A DNA stretch of 64,000 bases. It comes from CAZXVW01 sp964644025. Lineage in GTDB: Bacteria; Acidobacteriota; Terriglobia; Bryobacterales; Bryobacteraceae. The notes below the pieces were generated by a model. The model did no database searches. It was given only the letters and a program-made list of their open reading frames with translations, and was not told the origin of the DNA. Positions 53,495-62,227 of this stretch are shown one piece after another. Made by a program: the position numbers and the translations under genes. The stretch lies in the NCBI GenBank assembly GCA_964644025.1, contig CAZXVW010000001.1:1-64000 (forward strand), written 5' to 3'. The first letter of the stretch is position 1. Each line of letters starts with the position of its first letter.

Positions 53495-54364
53495 TCACTT
53501 CCTGAGGCTCACCTGCATTGTACTGGGGAAATCGGCCGGCACCTTCTGCTTTACCTTTCCTGTCGCCGCCCATTCGGTTCCTCTCTGGAGCGTCGTGATG
53601 AAGCCGACACACCGCATCGCCGCTGTGTCATGGCCCAGCGTGGTGTGAAAGATTCTTCCTTTACCATAGCGGACCGTGAACAGGATCGGTTCATCCTTAC
53701 CGGTGCCCCCGGTGGCGGGATCCGAATAGGCCGTGGCGAGAATCTCCATGTTCCGGGCCGGTCCCCGCAAGCTGTCGTAGAGCTCGTCGGTGGCGTGCAT
53801 CCAGGCCCGCGGCAACCCGGCCATGACCGGATGTTTCCGGTTCCGCGTCACGATCAGGAACGGATGCCGTTTCCCGTGATGGCCGGCCTTACCGGGCCCG
53901 TAGTCGAACTGGAGCCGGTTGTCGGCGAAGAAAACCCGGGGCCCGGCCGTTTCGGTGCGGCCCCTCCAGCCGCCGAGCGCGATCATTTCGTTGTACGCCT
54001 TCCACTCCGGGAAAGCGTTGTCGGCCGCGTGATAGACGACGAAGCCGCCGCCCGAACGGACGTAGTTTTCAAAAGCCGCGCGCGTCGATTGCGGCCACGG
54101 GTCCCCGTTGTAGTTGGAGAGCACGACGTCGAAGGCGGAGAAGCGGGGATGGAAGCCGCTCATGTCTTCGCCCTTGGGCGGGGAAGTGGCTACCGCGACG
54201 CTGAACCGGCCGGTTTCCTCGAGAAGTTGCTTGAGCACGGGGGTGGTCTCCCGCCAGCGATGATTATTCTGGCCGTCCACGATGAGGACGCGAATCGGCT
54301 GGGCCGGCAGTGCTGCAAGGCTGGTGAAACAGAATCCGAGCCCGAGAATCCAGGGAATACGCAT
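53495..54364 (-). CDS. Exported ThuA-domain protein
   Basis: A 289-residue protein with a signal peptide (MRIPWILGLGFCFTSLAALPA). The ThuA fold, related to class I glutamine amidotransferases, is seen in IRVLIVDGQNNHRWRETTPVL, FDVVLSNYNGDPWP, YVRSGGGFVVYHAADNAFPEW, HPVMAGLP, HATDELY and RIFHTTLGHD. ThuA proteins are linked to trehalose and other sugar use, and exported ones in Acidobacteriota and Planctomycetes have no defined reaction. The ATG at 54364 has GGAG at normal spacing; an ATG two codons earlier is also possible. It is divergent from the TIM-barrel gene at 54531. Confidence 0.87.
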   Translation of the reverse strand: MRIPWILGLGFCFTSLAALPAQPIRVLIVDGQNNHRWRETTPVLKQLLEETGRFSVAVATSPPKGEDMSGFHPRFSAFDVVLSNYNGDPWPQSTRAAFENYVRSGGGFVVYHAADNAFPEWKAYNEMIALGGWRGRTETAGPRVFFADNRLQFDYGPGKAGHHGKRHPFLIVTRNRKHPVMAGLPRAWMHATDELYDSLRGPARNMEILATAYSDPATGGTGKDEPILFTVRYGKGRIFHTTLGHDTAAMRCVGFITTLQRGTEWAATGKVKQKVPADFPSTMQVSLRK

Positions 54365-54475
54365 TGTCATTGCTCCGCGCGCAAAAAGCGCGATCAACGC
54401 TCATAATAGCCCTTTGACCAGCGCTCATCAACAGCGCGCATCATCTCCTCGTTCCGGGTGATGGCCGGAAACCGG

Positions 54476-54485
54476 TAACATGTTA
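54476..54485. promoter_or_regulatory. TAACATGTTA palindrome, possible -10 on both strands
   Basis: TAACATGTTA is a perfect ten-base palindrome in a 166-base divergent gap. TAACAT on each strand is the same -10 hexamer used at the TonB-receptor and PIN-toxin promoters. TAACATGTTAGG is also found upstream of the PIN pair (17245-17256 on the minus strand). No good -35 box accompanies it here. Confidence 0.3.
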
Positions 54486-54530
54486 GGTTGGTGTCGCGGT
54501 GACCGACGCCCGCGACATCCCGGAGGGACC

Positions 54531-55370
54531 ATGTATGTTTCGTTGAACAGGGCCCTGGTGGCCGGCGGCAAACTGAGCTGGGAGGAGTTCGCCCGGCTGG
54601 CCGCGAAAACGGGGTATCCCGGGGTTGACGTCGCCCTCGCCAGCGCCATGCGGGAGGGCGCGGCCGCGACGCGGTCACTGCTGGCCGGCCTGAGATTGAG
54701 GCCGGCCGTGATCGGGCTGCCCGTCGACACCCGGAAGGACGAGGCGACGTTCCAGGGAGGGCTGAAACGCCTGCCCGTGGCCGCCCGTTTTGCGGCCGCG
54801 ATCGGCTGCCCGCGGATGACCACCTGGGTGATGGCGTCGAGTGAACGGCCGAAAGCCGAGCAGCGGCAGATACTCAAAGACCGCTTCACCGCCTGCGCCG
54901 AGATCCTCGGGAAACACAAGGTGCGACTTGGCCTGGAGTTCCTTGGCCCGCTTCACCTGCGCAAACGCTTTCCCTACGAATTCATTTACCGCATGGACGA
55001 GATGCTCGCCTTCGCCCGGGAATGCGGGCCGAATGTGGGGTTGCTGCTCGATAGCTGGCACTGGTACCATGCCGGGGCCACGGTGGAAGACATCCTGAAG
55101 GCCGGCCAGAACGGCATCGTGCATGTCCACGTATCCGACGCGCCCGCCGGTGTGCCTCCCGAGAAGGTCCGCGATAACGAGCGCTTGATGCCCGGCGAAG
55201 GCGCGATCCGCTGGAATGCTTTCTTCGGCGCGCTGAAGCGGATCGGTTATGAGGACGGCGTCAGCCCCGAGGTTCTCGGCCGGGGTTTGAAAACGTTGCG
55301 GCCGGAGGACGGCGCCCGGCTCGGCTATAGTTACACGACCGACGTGATGCGCAAGGCGGGCGTACTGTAA
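54531..55370 (+). CDS. Sugar phosphate isomerase/epimerase-like TIM barrel
   Basis: A 279-residue AP-endonuclease-2-like barrel without a leader, so cytoplasmic. Features are MYVSLNRALVAGGKLSWEEFARLAAKTGYPGVDVAL, LGLEFLGPLHLR (metal Glu), VGLLLDSWHWYHAGATVED, GIVHVHVSDAPAG and a C-terminal SPEVLG. The Glu, Asp-x-x-His and His ligands fit metal-dependent isomerases or epimerases. It lies 34 bases upstream of murQ in the same direction, so it may act on amino-sugar or other sugar phosphates in the same operon. GGAGGG lies just before the ATG at 54531. Confidence 0.86.
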   Translation: MYVSLNRALVAGGKLSWEEFARLAAKTGYPGVDVALASAMREGAAATRSLLAGLRLRPAVIGLPVDTRKDEATFQGGLKRLPVAARFAAAIGCPRMTTWVMASSERPKAEQRQILKDRFTACAEILGKHKVRLGLEFLGPLHLRKRFPYEFIYRMDEMLAFARECGPNVGLLLDSWHWYHAGATVEDILKAGQNGIVHVHVSDAPAGVPPEKVRDNERLMPGEGAIRWNAFFGALKRIGYEDGVSPEVLGRGLKTLRPEDGARLGYSYTTDVMRKAGVL

Positions 55371-55404
55371 TGAGGCGCCCCGCTGGGCCGCGCCGTTTGA
55401 AGTG

Positions 55405-56307
55405 ATGCTGGAGAATCTCCCAACCGAACAGGTAAACCCCGCCTCGGAGGACATCGATGCCTGGCCGGTGACCGAGATCTTGCGGCTGATCAATGCCGAG
55501 GACCAGAAGGTGCCCGCTGTCGTGGCCGCCGAGATTCCCCGTATCGCGGAGGCCGTGGAGGTCATCACCGAGCGGATCCGCTCCGGCGGCCGCCTGTTCT
55601 ACATCGGCGCGGGGACGAGCGGCCGGCTTGGGGTACTGGATGCGGCCGAGTGCCCGCCGACCTTCCAGGTTCCCCCGGAGCTGGTGCAGGGGATCATCGC
55701 CGGGGGCGAGGCGGCGCTGGCGCGCGCCACCGAGAGCTCGGAGGACGATCCGGCGAGCGGCGCCGCAGACCTTCAGCAGCGGGGATTCAGCGGACGGGAC
55801 GTACTGGTGGGCATCACCACCAGCGGACGCACCCCTTACGTGCTGGGAGCCGTCGAAGCGGCCCGAAAGCTCGGAGCCTTCACCGTCGGGATCAGCGCCA
55901 ACCCGGGTTCGGAACTGTCTCGCCGGGTGGACATCGCGATTACGCCGGTCACCGGGCCGGAGATCATCGCCGGCTCGACGCGGATGAAAGCCGGGACGGC
56001 CACCAAACTCGTATTGAATATGATCAGCACGGCGGTGATGATTGGGCTCGGGCATGTGTACGGCAACCTGATGGTGAACGTCCGGCCGGTGAACTCGAAG
56101 TTAGCGGACCGCGCACGGCGGATCGTGGCCGCTGCCGGCCGGGTGGAGGCGGAGAAGGCGCGGCGGCTGTTGGAGGAGGCCGGCGGCGACGTGAAGGCGG
56201 CCATCGTGATGGCACGCGCGGGCGTGACCCGCGTCGAGGCGTTGCGGTGGCTGGAGCAGGCCGGCGGGCGGCTTTCCGAAGCGCTCAAGGGCATCCGTCA
56301 TGGATAA
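55405..56307 (+). CDS. murQ: N-acetylmuramic acid 6-phosphate etherase
   Basis: A 300-residue MurQ, which splits the lactyl ether of N-acetylmuramic acid 6-phosphate to give GlcNAc 6-phosphate during cell-wall recycling. The SIS domain carries the family marks [66 protein letters not shown] and NLMVNVRP. The catalytic Glu is expected near residue 80 (DAAE). The C-terminal helices carry [15 protein letters not shown]. The ATG at 55405 is preceded by a GTG one codon earlier. The stop overlaps the murA start by eight bases. Confidence 0.96.
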   Translation: MLENLPTEQVNPASEDIDAWPVTEILRLINAEDQKVPAVVAAEIPRIAEAVEVITERIRSGGRLFYIGAGTSGRLGVLDAAECPPTFQVPPELVQGIIAGGEAALARATESSEDDPASGAADLQQRGFSGRDVLVGITTSGRTPYVLGAVEAARKLGAFTVGISANPGSELSRRVDIAITPVTGPEIIAGSTRMKAGTATKLVLNMISTAVMIGLGHVYGNLMVNVRPVNSKLADRARRIVAAAGRVEAEKARRLLEEAGGDVKAAIVMARAGVTRVEALRWLEQAGGRLSEALKGIRHG

Positions 56308-57565
56308 GTTTCTCATTCAAGGGGGGGTTCCTCTCCAGGGCCAAGTCACCGTCAGCGGGGCGAAGAATTCAGCCCTCCCGTGTCTGGCCGCCTGCTTGCT
56401 GAGCTCCGAGCCGGTACGGCTCTTCCGCCTGCCCCGGGTCCGGGATGTGCGGACGATGGAGAAGCTCCTCCTGCATGAGGGCGCGGAGGTGGACACAGCT
56501 ACCGACGGAACCGTGACCGTGACGGCGCGCCAGGTTGTCACCCCGGAGGCACCTTATGAGATCGTCAAAACGATGCGCGCCTCGAGCCTGGTGCTGGGAC
56601 CGCTGGTGGCGCGGGTGGGGCGGGCGAGGGTCTCCCTTCCCGGCGGGTGCGCCATCGGCGCGCGCCCCATCAACCTGCACGTCAGCGGGTTGGAGCAGCT
56701 CGGCGCACGGATCCGGCAACGCCACGGGTACATGGAGGCGGAGGCCCCGCGGGGGCTGCGGGGCGCGTTCGTCCATTTCGACCGGATCACGGTGACCGGT
56801 ACCGAGGACCTGCTCATGGCGGCGACGCTGGCCGAGGGGGAAACCGTACTGGAAAACGCGGCCCGCGAACCCGAGGTCGTGGACCTGGCCGGGCTGCTGA
56901 CGAAGATGGGAGCGAAGATCCAGGGTGCCGGTACATCCACGATCCGCGTCGAGGGCGTCAGCCGCCTGCACGGCGCCGAACACACGATTATCCCGGACCG
57001 CATCGAGGCCGGCACATTCTTGCTGGCCGGAGCGATCACCCGCGGAGAGCTGGTGGTGGCCGGCTGCGTGCCCGAGCACATCGCGGCGCTGGCCGCCAAA
57101 CTCCGCCAGGCCGGCGTCGAGATCAGCCAGCCTGCCCCGGATGCATTGCGGGTGCAGCCGGCCCCGAGGCTCCGCTCGGTGGACATGGCGACCGAAGAAT
57201 ACCCCGGCTTCGCTACCGACTTGCAGGCGCAGTACATGGCCCTGATGACGCAGGCCGAGGGCATCAGCCTCATCACCGAGACGATTTTCGAAAACCGCTT
57301 CATGCACGCGCTGGAGCTGGGACGCATGGGGGCGAACATTCGCGTGGAGGGGCGGCAGGCGATTGTGGCCGGCCCGCGGGCGCTCAGCGGTGCGGCGGTG
57401 ATCGCCTCCGACCTGCGGGCCAGCGCCTCGCTGGTGCTGGCGGCGCTGGTAGCCGGTGGCGAGACGCTGATTGATCGCGTCTATCACATTGACCGGGGTT
57501 ACGAAAAGATCGAGGAGAAGTTGCAGCAGCTCGGGGCCAGAATCCGCCGGGTGACGGGTGGGTGA
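56300..57565 (+). CDS. murA: UDP-N-acetylglucosamine 1-carboxyvinyltransferase
   Basis: A 421-residue MurA, the first committed enzyme of peptidoglycan synthesis, which transfers enolpyruvate from PEP to UDP-GlcNAc in the cytoplasm. Lys22 and Asn23 (SGAKNSALP) and the catalytic Cys117 ([11 protein letters not shown]) are present, the Cys being the residue that fosfomycin alkylates. Later marks are [25 protein letters not shown] and [17 protein letters not shown]. The length fits. It starts eight bases before the murQ stop in another frame, so the two are co-transcribed and probably coupled. Confidence 0.96.
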   Translation: MDKFLIQGGVPLQGQVTVSGAKNSALPCLAACLLSSEPVRLFRLPRVRDVRTMEKLLLHEGAEVDTATDGTVTVTARQVVTPEAPYEIVKTMRASSLVLGPLVARVGRARVSLPGGCAIGARPINLHVSGLEQLGARIRQRHGYMEAEAPRGLRGAFVHFDRITVTGTEDLLMAATLAEGETVLENAAREPEVVDLAGLLTKMGAKIQGAGTSTIRVEGVSRLHGAEHTIIPDRIEAGTFLLAGAITRGELVVAGCVPEHIAALAAKLRQAGVEISQPAPDALRVQPAPRLRSVDMATEEYPGFATDLQAQYMALMTQAEGISLITETIFENRFMHALELGRMGANIRVEGRQAIVAGPRALSGAAVIASDLRASASLVLAALVAGGETLIDRVYHIDRGYEKIEEKLQQLGARIRRVTGG

Positions 57566-57591
57566 GACCCCGGCCGGGAACTCGAGCGGGC

Positions 57592-57903
57592 TCACCGGAG
57601 CAGAGAAGCCGTCGAGGCGTACAGCACGTACAACAATACCAGGAAGTCAATAAACCGGATGATCTTCAGGAAAACGCCGCCCATGAACTCAAACCGCAGC
57701 AGGAGAGCGCACACAACCCCCCCATACACCCAGGCCGAGTCGAGCACGCCCGGGTAATTCCAACTATAGGTGACCACGCCGAAGTAGTACAGCAAAGGCC
57801 AATTACTTTCGATCATGCCGCGGTAGCGCGCCACCAGCATCCACACGGTCAGGGCGGCCACGATGGCGGTGGTGACGTCGGCAAAGTTGGGCCCTGCGCT
57901 CAT
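57592..57903 (-). CDS. Small multi-pass membrane protein of unknown function
   Basis: A 103-residue protein with three or four predicted membrane helices: FADVTTAIVAALTVWMLVA, PLLYYFGVVTYSW, AWVYGGVVCALLLRF, and FIDFLVLLYVLYAST. It has no signal peptide and no recognised domain. It lies convergent to murA, 26 bases away, and ends a short run of unlinked genes. The ATG at 57903 gives the first helix close to the N-terminus. A membrane role is the only safe statement. Confidence 0.6.
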   Translation of the reverse strand: MSAGPNFADVTTAIVAALTVWMLVARYRGMIESNWPLLYYFGVVTYSWNYPGVLDSAWVYGGVVCALLLRFEFMGGVFLKIIRFIDFLVLLYVLYASTASLLR

Positions 57904-58042
57904 GCTTCAACAAGACGATACCATGGCGGGCCCACCGCCGGGGACCGGCCGGCCCGGCGACAATCCGGAGGGCCGCTGGAGAAAGCGGAACCCCGCACCG
58001 GATCATCGGCCAGCCATTGGTGCGGGGTCCCCGCTCGGATTT

Positions 58043-61000
58043 CTAGTCGTCTACTTTCACCATGACCGTGGTGGAGGCCGCTCCCTGGTCAATGACCAGC
58101 GGGAGGGCGTCGCCGTGAGGCACCCACCACGGCACGAAGGCGTTGATCTGGTACACGCCGACCTGGCCGGGCGCCAGTCCGGCGTAGCTGACCGGCAGTC
58201 CCACTCCCGCCAGGTGCAGATCCGGTGGGACCAGGGTGGTTGCCGGCGGATCAGCAGGAGAAGGCACGCCGGCGTCGATGGCCGGGTTCGTCCGGCCCAT
58301 CCCGGTAAGGTAAATCACGATATGGTCCTCGGGCCGGATGGGGTTGGATGGAGTTACCATCCGCCCGTCCCCGTAACGGACGATCGTGGGCACCGGCGCG
58401 CTGGCGCCGCTGGCGGCCCGCTGGAACACGCTGGGCGCGGTGGGCAGAATCGTCAGGTTGTAGTTGTCGCTGACGCCGCCCGGGGTGTGAAGAACCAGCG
58501 TCACGTTGCCCTCCACCTCGAAGGGCAACTGGGCGTTGATCTGCTGCGGGGAGACGAACAGCACCGGAGTCGGCACGCCGTTCACCGTGAGGCAACTTTC
58601 CCCGAGAGCCGTCGGCAGCGGGATCTGGCTGCTGGCCTGGTTGACCGGGCTGAGGTCCCAGCCAAAAATGCTGACCAGGCCTCCCGGGGCGACCGGTTCG
58701 GTGTAGTCGGCCGCGTTCACCACGGCGCCGATCTTCGGCGGCGCCACCGAGGCATCGTAATCCCACGGCAGCACGGTGAACCCGGAAGTGGTGAGGCTGA
58801 TGATGAGCTGCCGGGAATAGAGCGGAGCCAGTGTCCGGGTGAACGGATAGGCTGTCGTGCCAAGCAGCGGGGCCTCGGCCATGCGCGTGGCACGAACTCC
58901 GCCCCCGGTCTGGATGTCCACCCGTTGAATCACGCCGGGATCTTCCGCCGACGGGGCGGTGGTCCGGAAGCCGAACTGGTCCACGAAGGCGAAGCCGGAG
59001 GTTTCTCCGGTGCCGGTTTCCATCATGCTGGTGGTGACCAGCGAAGCGTTCAGCAACCGGTCTCCGACCACGTACTGACCGAAGCTGGAGGCAGCGTAAG
59101 CGCCCTTCAGTTCCTCGGCATCCTTCCGGGAGACGGTAAACGTGTCCGCGTTGGCGTCGTACAGCATGACGTTTCCGTCGGCTTCGGCCACCAGGATCGA
59201 GGAGCCATTCGGCGAGGCGACCAGCACGGTGGCTTCATTGATGTCATTCTCGTAGACGCCGAGGCTGGGCAACTCGGTTGCGGTCCGGGTGGTCATATCC
59301 ACCCGGTCGATCTTGTGGATCGGCCCGGCGACCCGGTTCGCCGTCAGAATGGCGTTGCCCGAGGCGGCCACCGAGCGCGGATAGTGCCCCGCAGGGGTGC
59401 GGATCGGGATCGAAGGCTGCAGCGTTTCCAGGTCGTAGACGGCGAGAAACTGCGAGTCGTTATGTCCCACCAGCAGCCACCGGCGGTCGAAAGTGATGGC
59501 CATCTGCGTCGGCGTATTGCCGGTCGGCAGGACCGCAATCTGGTTGTAGGTTTGGCCGTCGAACACCAGCACCTCGTTGGTGTCCTGGCGCAGGATATAG
59601 AACCGGTCCCGCACCGGGTCGGGCAGAATGTCGACCAGCTTGCCGGGCACATTAACGATCGTGCCGCGCTGATCCGGTTCGGGCGTGCTGGCCAGAACGC
59701 GAATGGGTGGCGGCACGTTCACCGCGGTGCTGGAATGGATCACGATGGGCACCACCGCCGTCCCGTCGCGGTTCTGGAAGGCTGACGGATCCACCCGCAC
59801 GGTGACCGTCGCCGGCGTCATTCCGGTGGGTGGGGTGACCTGGACACCGCTGCCCTGCACCTCGAGCGAGAAATCGGTATTGCCGCCGCTGGGATCGTAG
59901 ATGGTGACTTGCTTGCTCATCACCGTCCGCTCGCAGAAGTTGGCCTGGAACAGCAGGTCCTTCACATTGGCCGTGACTTGCGGCACACTGGCCAACTGGC
60001 CGATCGGCAAGACGGTAACGCCGCTGTCCGAGATTGAATACATCGTCGAGTAATCGGAACTGAGCAGGCTCTTGCCCGCCAGGTTCTCGGGCAACTGGAT
60101 CTGATTGAGCACGGCCAGATTGTCGGCGTTCAGGATCTTGAGGATCGGCGGCTGCGGCGCGCCTTCCTGTTGCCCCTCGGTCTGGCTCTGTTGCGCGATC
60201 TGGGCATAGATCAGGCCCCGGGAATCATCGATGGCATGGCTGCCGACCTGCAGCAACCCCTCCGCATCGGGAAACTGGGCCAGGTTCCAGACACCGGTCG
60301 CCTTGTCCCAAATGGCCGCCCCGTGCAGGACCCAACCGGCCAGGTACCGCGACCCGTCCTGATTCACGCTCACCACCCGTGGCCCCTGCGGGGGCTCGGA
60401 GGTGTAGTTGAGAATCCGGAGCCAGCCCGAGGTGATATCGTAGCCGAATTCGAACGTGTCGGTGAGGCCGTAGATCTTGGTCCCATCCCCGGACACGTTC
60501 AGGGAAGTAGTAATGATATTCGGCGGAAAGTTGGCCGGCGGGACCGGCAAACTGGTGGCGGCGAGTTCCTCGATGGTGCTCAGCACGCGGGATGTGCCGG
60601 AAACCGGATCGAACAAGGAGAAGTCCGTGGTGGTGACCACGAGCGCCTGGCTGCTTCGGCCGAAGGCGACGCCGAGAGCGGGCGCGCCCAGGGCGAAGGT
60701 CTGCTTGCCCCTGGTTTCCAGGTCGATCACGGTGAGCGCGTTGCTCGCCGTGGCCGGAGGCTCAAAGTTTCCAAAGTGCGTCACCACCAGATAACGTCCA
60801 TCGGGTGAGAGCGCGATGGAACTGGGCAGCGGAGCTACGTTCATCGAGGTCTGAATTGAATAATCCCCGAGCGACATGACGTCGATGCGGTTCGCCGTGA
60901 AGTTGGCGATATAGAGAACTCCTCGCGCTTCGTCCAGCGCTATGTCGGATGCGTGTCCTCCGATAGCCACGACACGGCCGAGGGTAGCCCCCCACGCCGA

Positions 61001-61069
61001 AGCCGGGAGAATCGCTGCCGCCAGCCAGACGCCAAGCGCGGTGATCAACCTCCAAGACTTCCGTTCCAT
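58043..61069 (-). CDS. Exported YVTN beta-propeller protein with C-terminal TIGR03437-type domain
   Basis: A 1008-residue protein with a signal peptide (KSWRLITALGVWLAAAILPASAWG). Residues 30-350 and 470-740 carry YVTN/NHL-like propeller blades (GVLYIANFTANRIDVMSL, IALSPDGRYLVVTHFGN, TYNQIAVLPTGNTPTQMA). Residues 370-460 hold an Ig-like part. From about residue 780 the C-terminal domain reads GAVVNAADYTEPVAPGGLVSIFG, VNGVPTPVLFVSPQQINAQLPFE, IYLTGMGRTNP and GVYQINAFVP, the set that defines the TIGR03437 domain of Solibacter relatives. Its function is unknown, and it is probably cell-surface or secreted. The domain is the strongest taxonomic marker in the window. Confidence 0.9.
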   Translation of the reverse strand: MERKSWRLITALGVWLAAAILPASAWGATLGRVVAIGGHASDIALDEARGVLYIANFTANRIDVMSLGDYSIQTSMNVAPLPSSIALSPDGRYLVVTHFGNFEPPATASNALTVIDLETRGKQTFALGAPALGVAFGRSSQALVVTTTDFSLFDPVSGTSRVLSTIEELAATSLPVPPANFPPNIITTSLNVSGDGTKIYGLTDTFEFGYDITSGWLRILNYTSEPPQGPRVVSVNQDGSRYLAGWVLHGAAIWDKATGVWNLAQFPDAEGLLQVGSHAIDDSRGLIYAQIAQQSQTEGQQEGAPQPPILKILNADNLAVLNQIQLPENLAGKSLLSSDYSTMYSISDSGVTVLPIGQLASVPQVTANVKDLLFQANFCERTVMSKQVTIYDPSGGNTDFSLEVQGSGVQVTPPTGMTPATVTVRVDPSAFQNRDGTAVVPIVIHSSTAVNVPPPIRVLASTPEPDQRGTIVNVPGKLVDILPDPVRDRFYILRQDTNEVLVFDGQTYNQIAVLPTGNTPTQMAITFDRRWLLVGHNDSQFLAVYDLETLQPSIPIRTPAGHYPRSVAASGNAILTANRVAGPIHKIDRVDMTTRTATELPSLGVYENDINEATVLVASPNGSSILVAEADGNVMLYDANADTFTVSRKDAEELKGAYAASSFGQYVVGDRLLNASLVTTSMMETGTGETSGFAFVDQFGFRTTAPSAEDPGVIQRVDIQTGGGVRATRMAEAPLLGTTAYPFTRTLAPLYSRQLIISLTTSGFTVLPWDYDASVAPPKIGAVVNAADYTEPVAPGGLVSIFGWDLSPVNQASSQIPLPTALGESCLTVNGVPTPVLFVSPQQINAQLPFEVEGNVTLVLHTPGGVSDNYNLTILPTAPSVFQRAASGASAPVPTIVRYGDGRMVTPSNPIRPEDHIVIYLTGMGRTNPAIDAGVPSPADPPATTLVPPDLHLAGVGLPVSYAGLAPGQVGVYQINAFVPWWVPHGDALPLVIDQGAASTTVMVKVDD

Positions 61070-61165
61070 AAATCAACTCCAAAACCTTAGGTTGCTAACT
61101 GCATTCCCGTCCCGGCGAGGCGCGGGCGCACCGTCCGCGCCTCCCCCGGTGCGGGTCCATACGCC

Positions 61166-61258
61166 TCACTCGGCGCTTTTGCGACGACGCAGCACAAGCA
61201 GTCCGAGAAAAAGGACGGCCAGTACTGCGCAAATGATTCGAATCATGGAAGCATCCAT
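61166..61258 (-). CDS. 30-residue single-helix membrane microprotein downstream of tadC
   Basis: The minus strand reads a 30-codon gene with a strong AAGGAG seven bases before the ATG at 61258 and a TGA at 61166-61168. The product is a short N-terminus (MDASMIR), a hydrophobic helix (IICAVLAVLFLGLLVL) and a charged end (RRRKSAE). That layout predicts one membrane helix with the basic tail in the cytoplasm, like a tail anchor or a sorting-type C-terminus. It lies 44 bases after tadC in the same direction, so it may be co-transcribed with the Tad genes. I know of no homologue. The strong ribosome-binding site is the main evidence. Confidence 0.65.
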   Translation of the reverse strand: MDASMIRIICAVLAVLFLGLLVLRRRKSAE

Positions 61259-61302
61259 CGCTATTCTCCTTTCGCACAAAGAATCGGCTTGTAGTTCGTC
61301 CC

Positions 61303-62223
61303 TCACATGTTGTTCATCATCGGGAGCAGGTCCCGGATGATGCGAACGACCACCGGCCCCACCGTCACCACGAACAGGGACGGCAAAATACAGAAAAAGA
61401 TCGGAAACACCAGCTTGACACCCAGCTTGGCCGCCTTTTCCTCGGCGGCCTGGCGCGCCTGCACCCGCATGTAGTCGGAGTGGCCGCGAAGACTCGGGGC
61501 CACGCCGGTGCCGAACCGGTCGGCCTGGATCAGCACGGCCACCAGCTTTTTCAAGTCATCGACCGCCGTCCTCTCGGCGAGGTTCCGCAGCGCGTCCATC
61601 CTCCGTTTACCCGCCTTGAGTTCCAGGTTCACCAGGCTGAACTCCTCGCTGATATCCGGGTGAGCATGCTCGAGCTCCTTGGCCACCTGGATGATCGCTT
61701 GGTCCAGGCCCAACCCGGATTCCACGCACACCACCATCAGGTCGAGGGCGTTGGGCAGGCCGCGCCGAATCTCCTTTTGCCGCTTCTTGGCTCGCATCCG
61801 GATGTACTCGTTGGGCCCGAAGAAGCCCACTGCGGCGGCCGTCAGCACGGCGGCCACCTTGTTGCTCGGGTCAGCGGGCGAGCCGGCCACCGCCAGCCCC
61901 ATCAGGACCGGCAACGCCACGCCGAGCAGCAGCTTGGTTCCGTAGAGGATCTTCAGCGCGTTGGGATTGCGGATCCCGGCGCGGATCAGCCGGCGCTGGA
62001 TCACGCCGACGTCGCGCGGCGAAGCCGGCAGCATTGCTCCCAGCTTCTTGATCATCTCCTGGAACATCAGGCTGGGGTGCGTCGGCGCCTTCTCGGTCGG
62101 CGTCGCCGTAGCGCCGGTGACCCGGTCGATGGCCTCCTTGGGCTGCACCCACAGCTTCATACCCAACAGCGACAGGGTGAGCGTTACCGCTACGAATACC
62201 AGCACGACTAGCGCAAGCGTCAT
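61303..62223 (-). CDS. tadC: Tad pilus inner-membrane protein TadC
   Basis: A 306-residue GspF/T2SS-F-family protein, one of two inner-membrane platform proteins of the Tad (Flp pilus) secretion machine. Membrane helices are at about 1-25, 95-115, 120-140 and 275-300. The T2SSF domain has RRGLPNALDLMVVCVESGLGLDQAI, NLELKAGKRRMDALRNLAERTAVDDLKKLVAVLIQADRFGTGVAPSLR and EEKAAKLGVKLVFPIFFCILPSLFVVTVGP. It starts four bases after the tadB stop, so both are in one operon behind cpaF. Confidence 0.92.
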   Translation of the reverse strand: MTLALVVLVFVAVTLTLSLLGMKLWVQPKEAIDRVTGATATPTEKAPTHPSLMFQEMIKKLGAMLPASPRDVGVIQRRLIRAGIRNPNALKILYGTKLLLGVALPVLMGLAVAGSPADPSNKVAAVLTAAAVGFFGPNEYIRMRAKKRQKEIRRGLPNALDLMVVCVESGLGLDQAIIQVAKELEHAHPDISEEFSLVNLELKAGKRRMDALRNLAERTAVDDLKKLVAVLIQADRFGTGVAPSLRGHSDYMRVQARQAAEEKAAKLGVKLVFPIFFCILPSLFVVTVGPVVVRIIRDLLPMMNNM

Positions 62224-62227
62224 CCTC

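Noticed and set aside
57562..59785. Plus-strand frames opposite the small membrane protein and the TIGR03437 gene
   Set aside because: Low-complexity, Arg/Gly-rich shadows without domains; the minus-strand genes have clear features.
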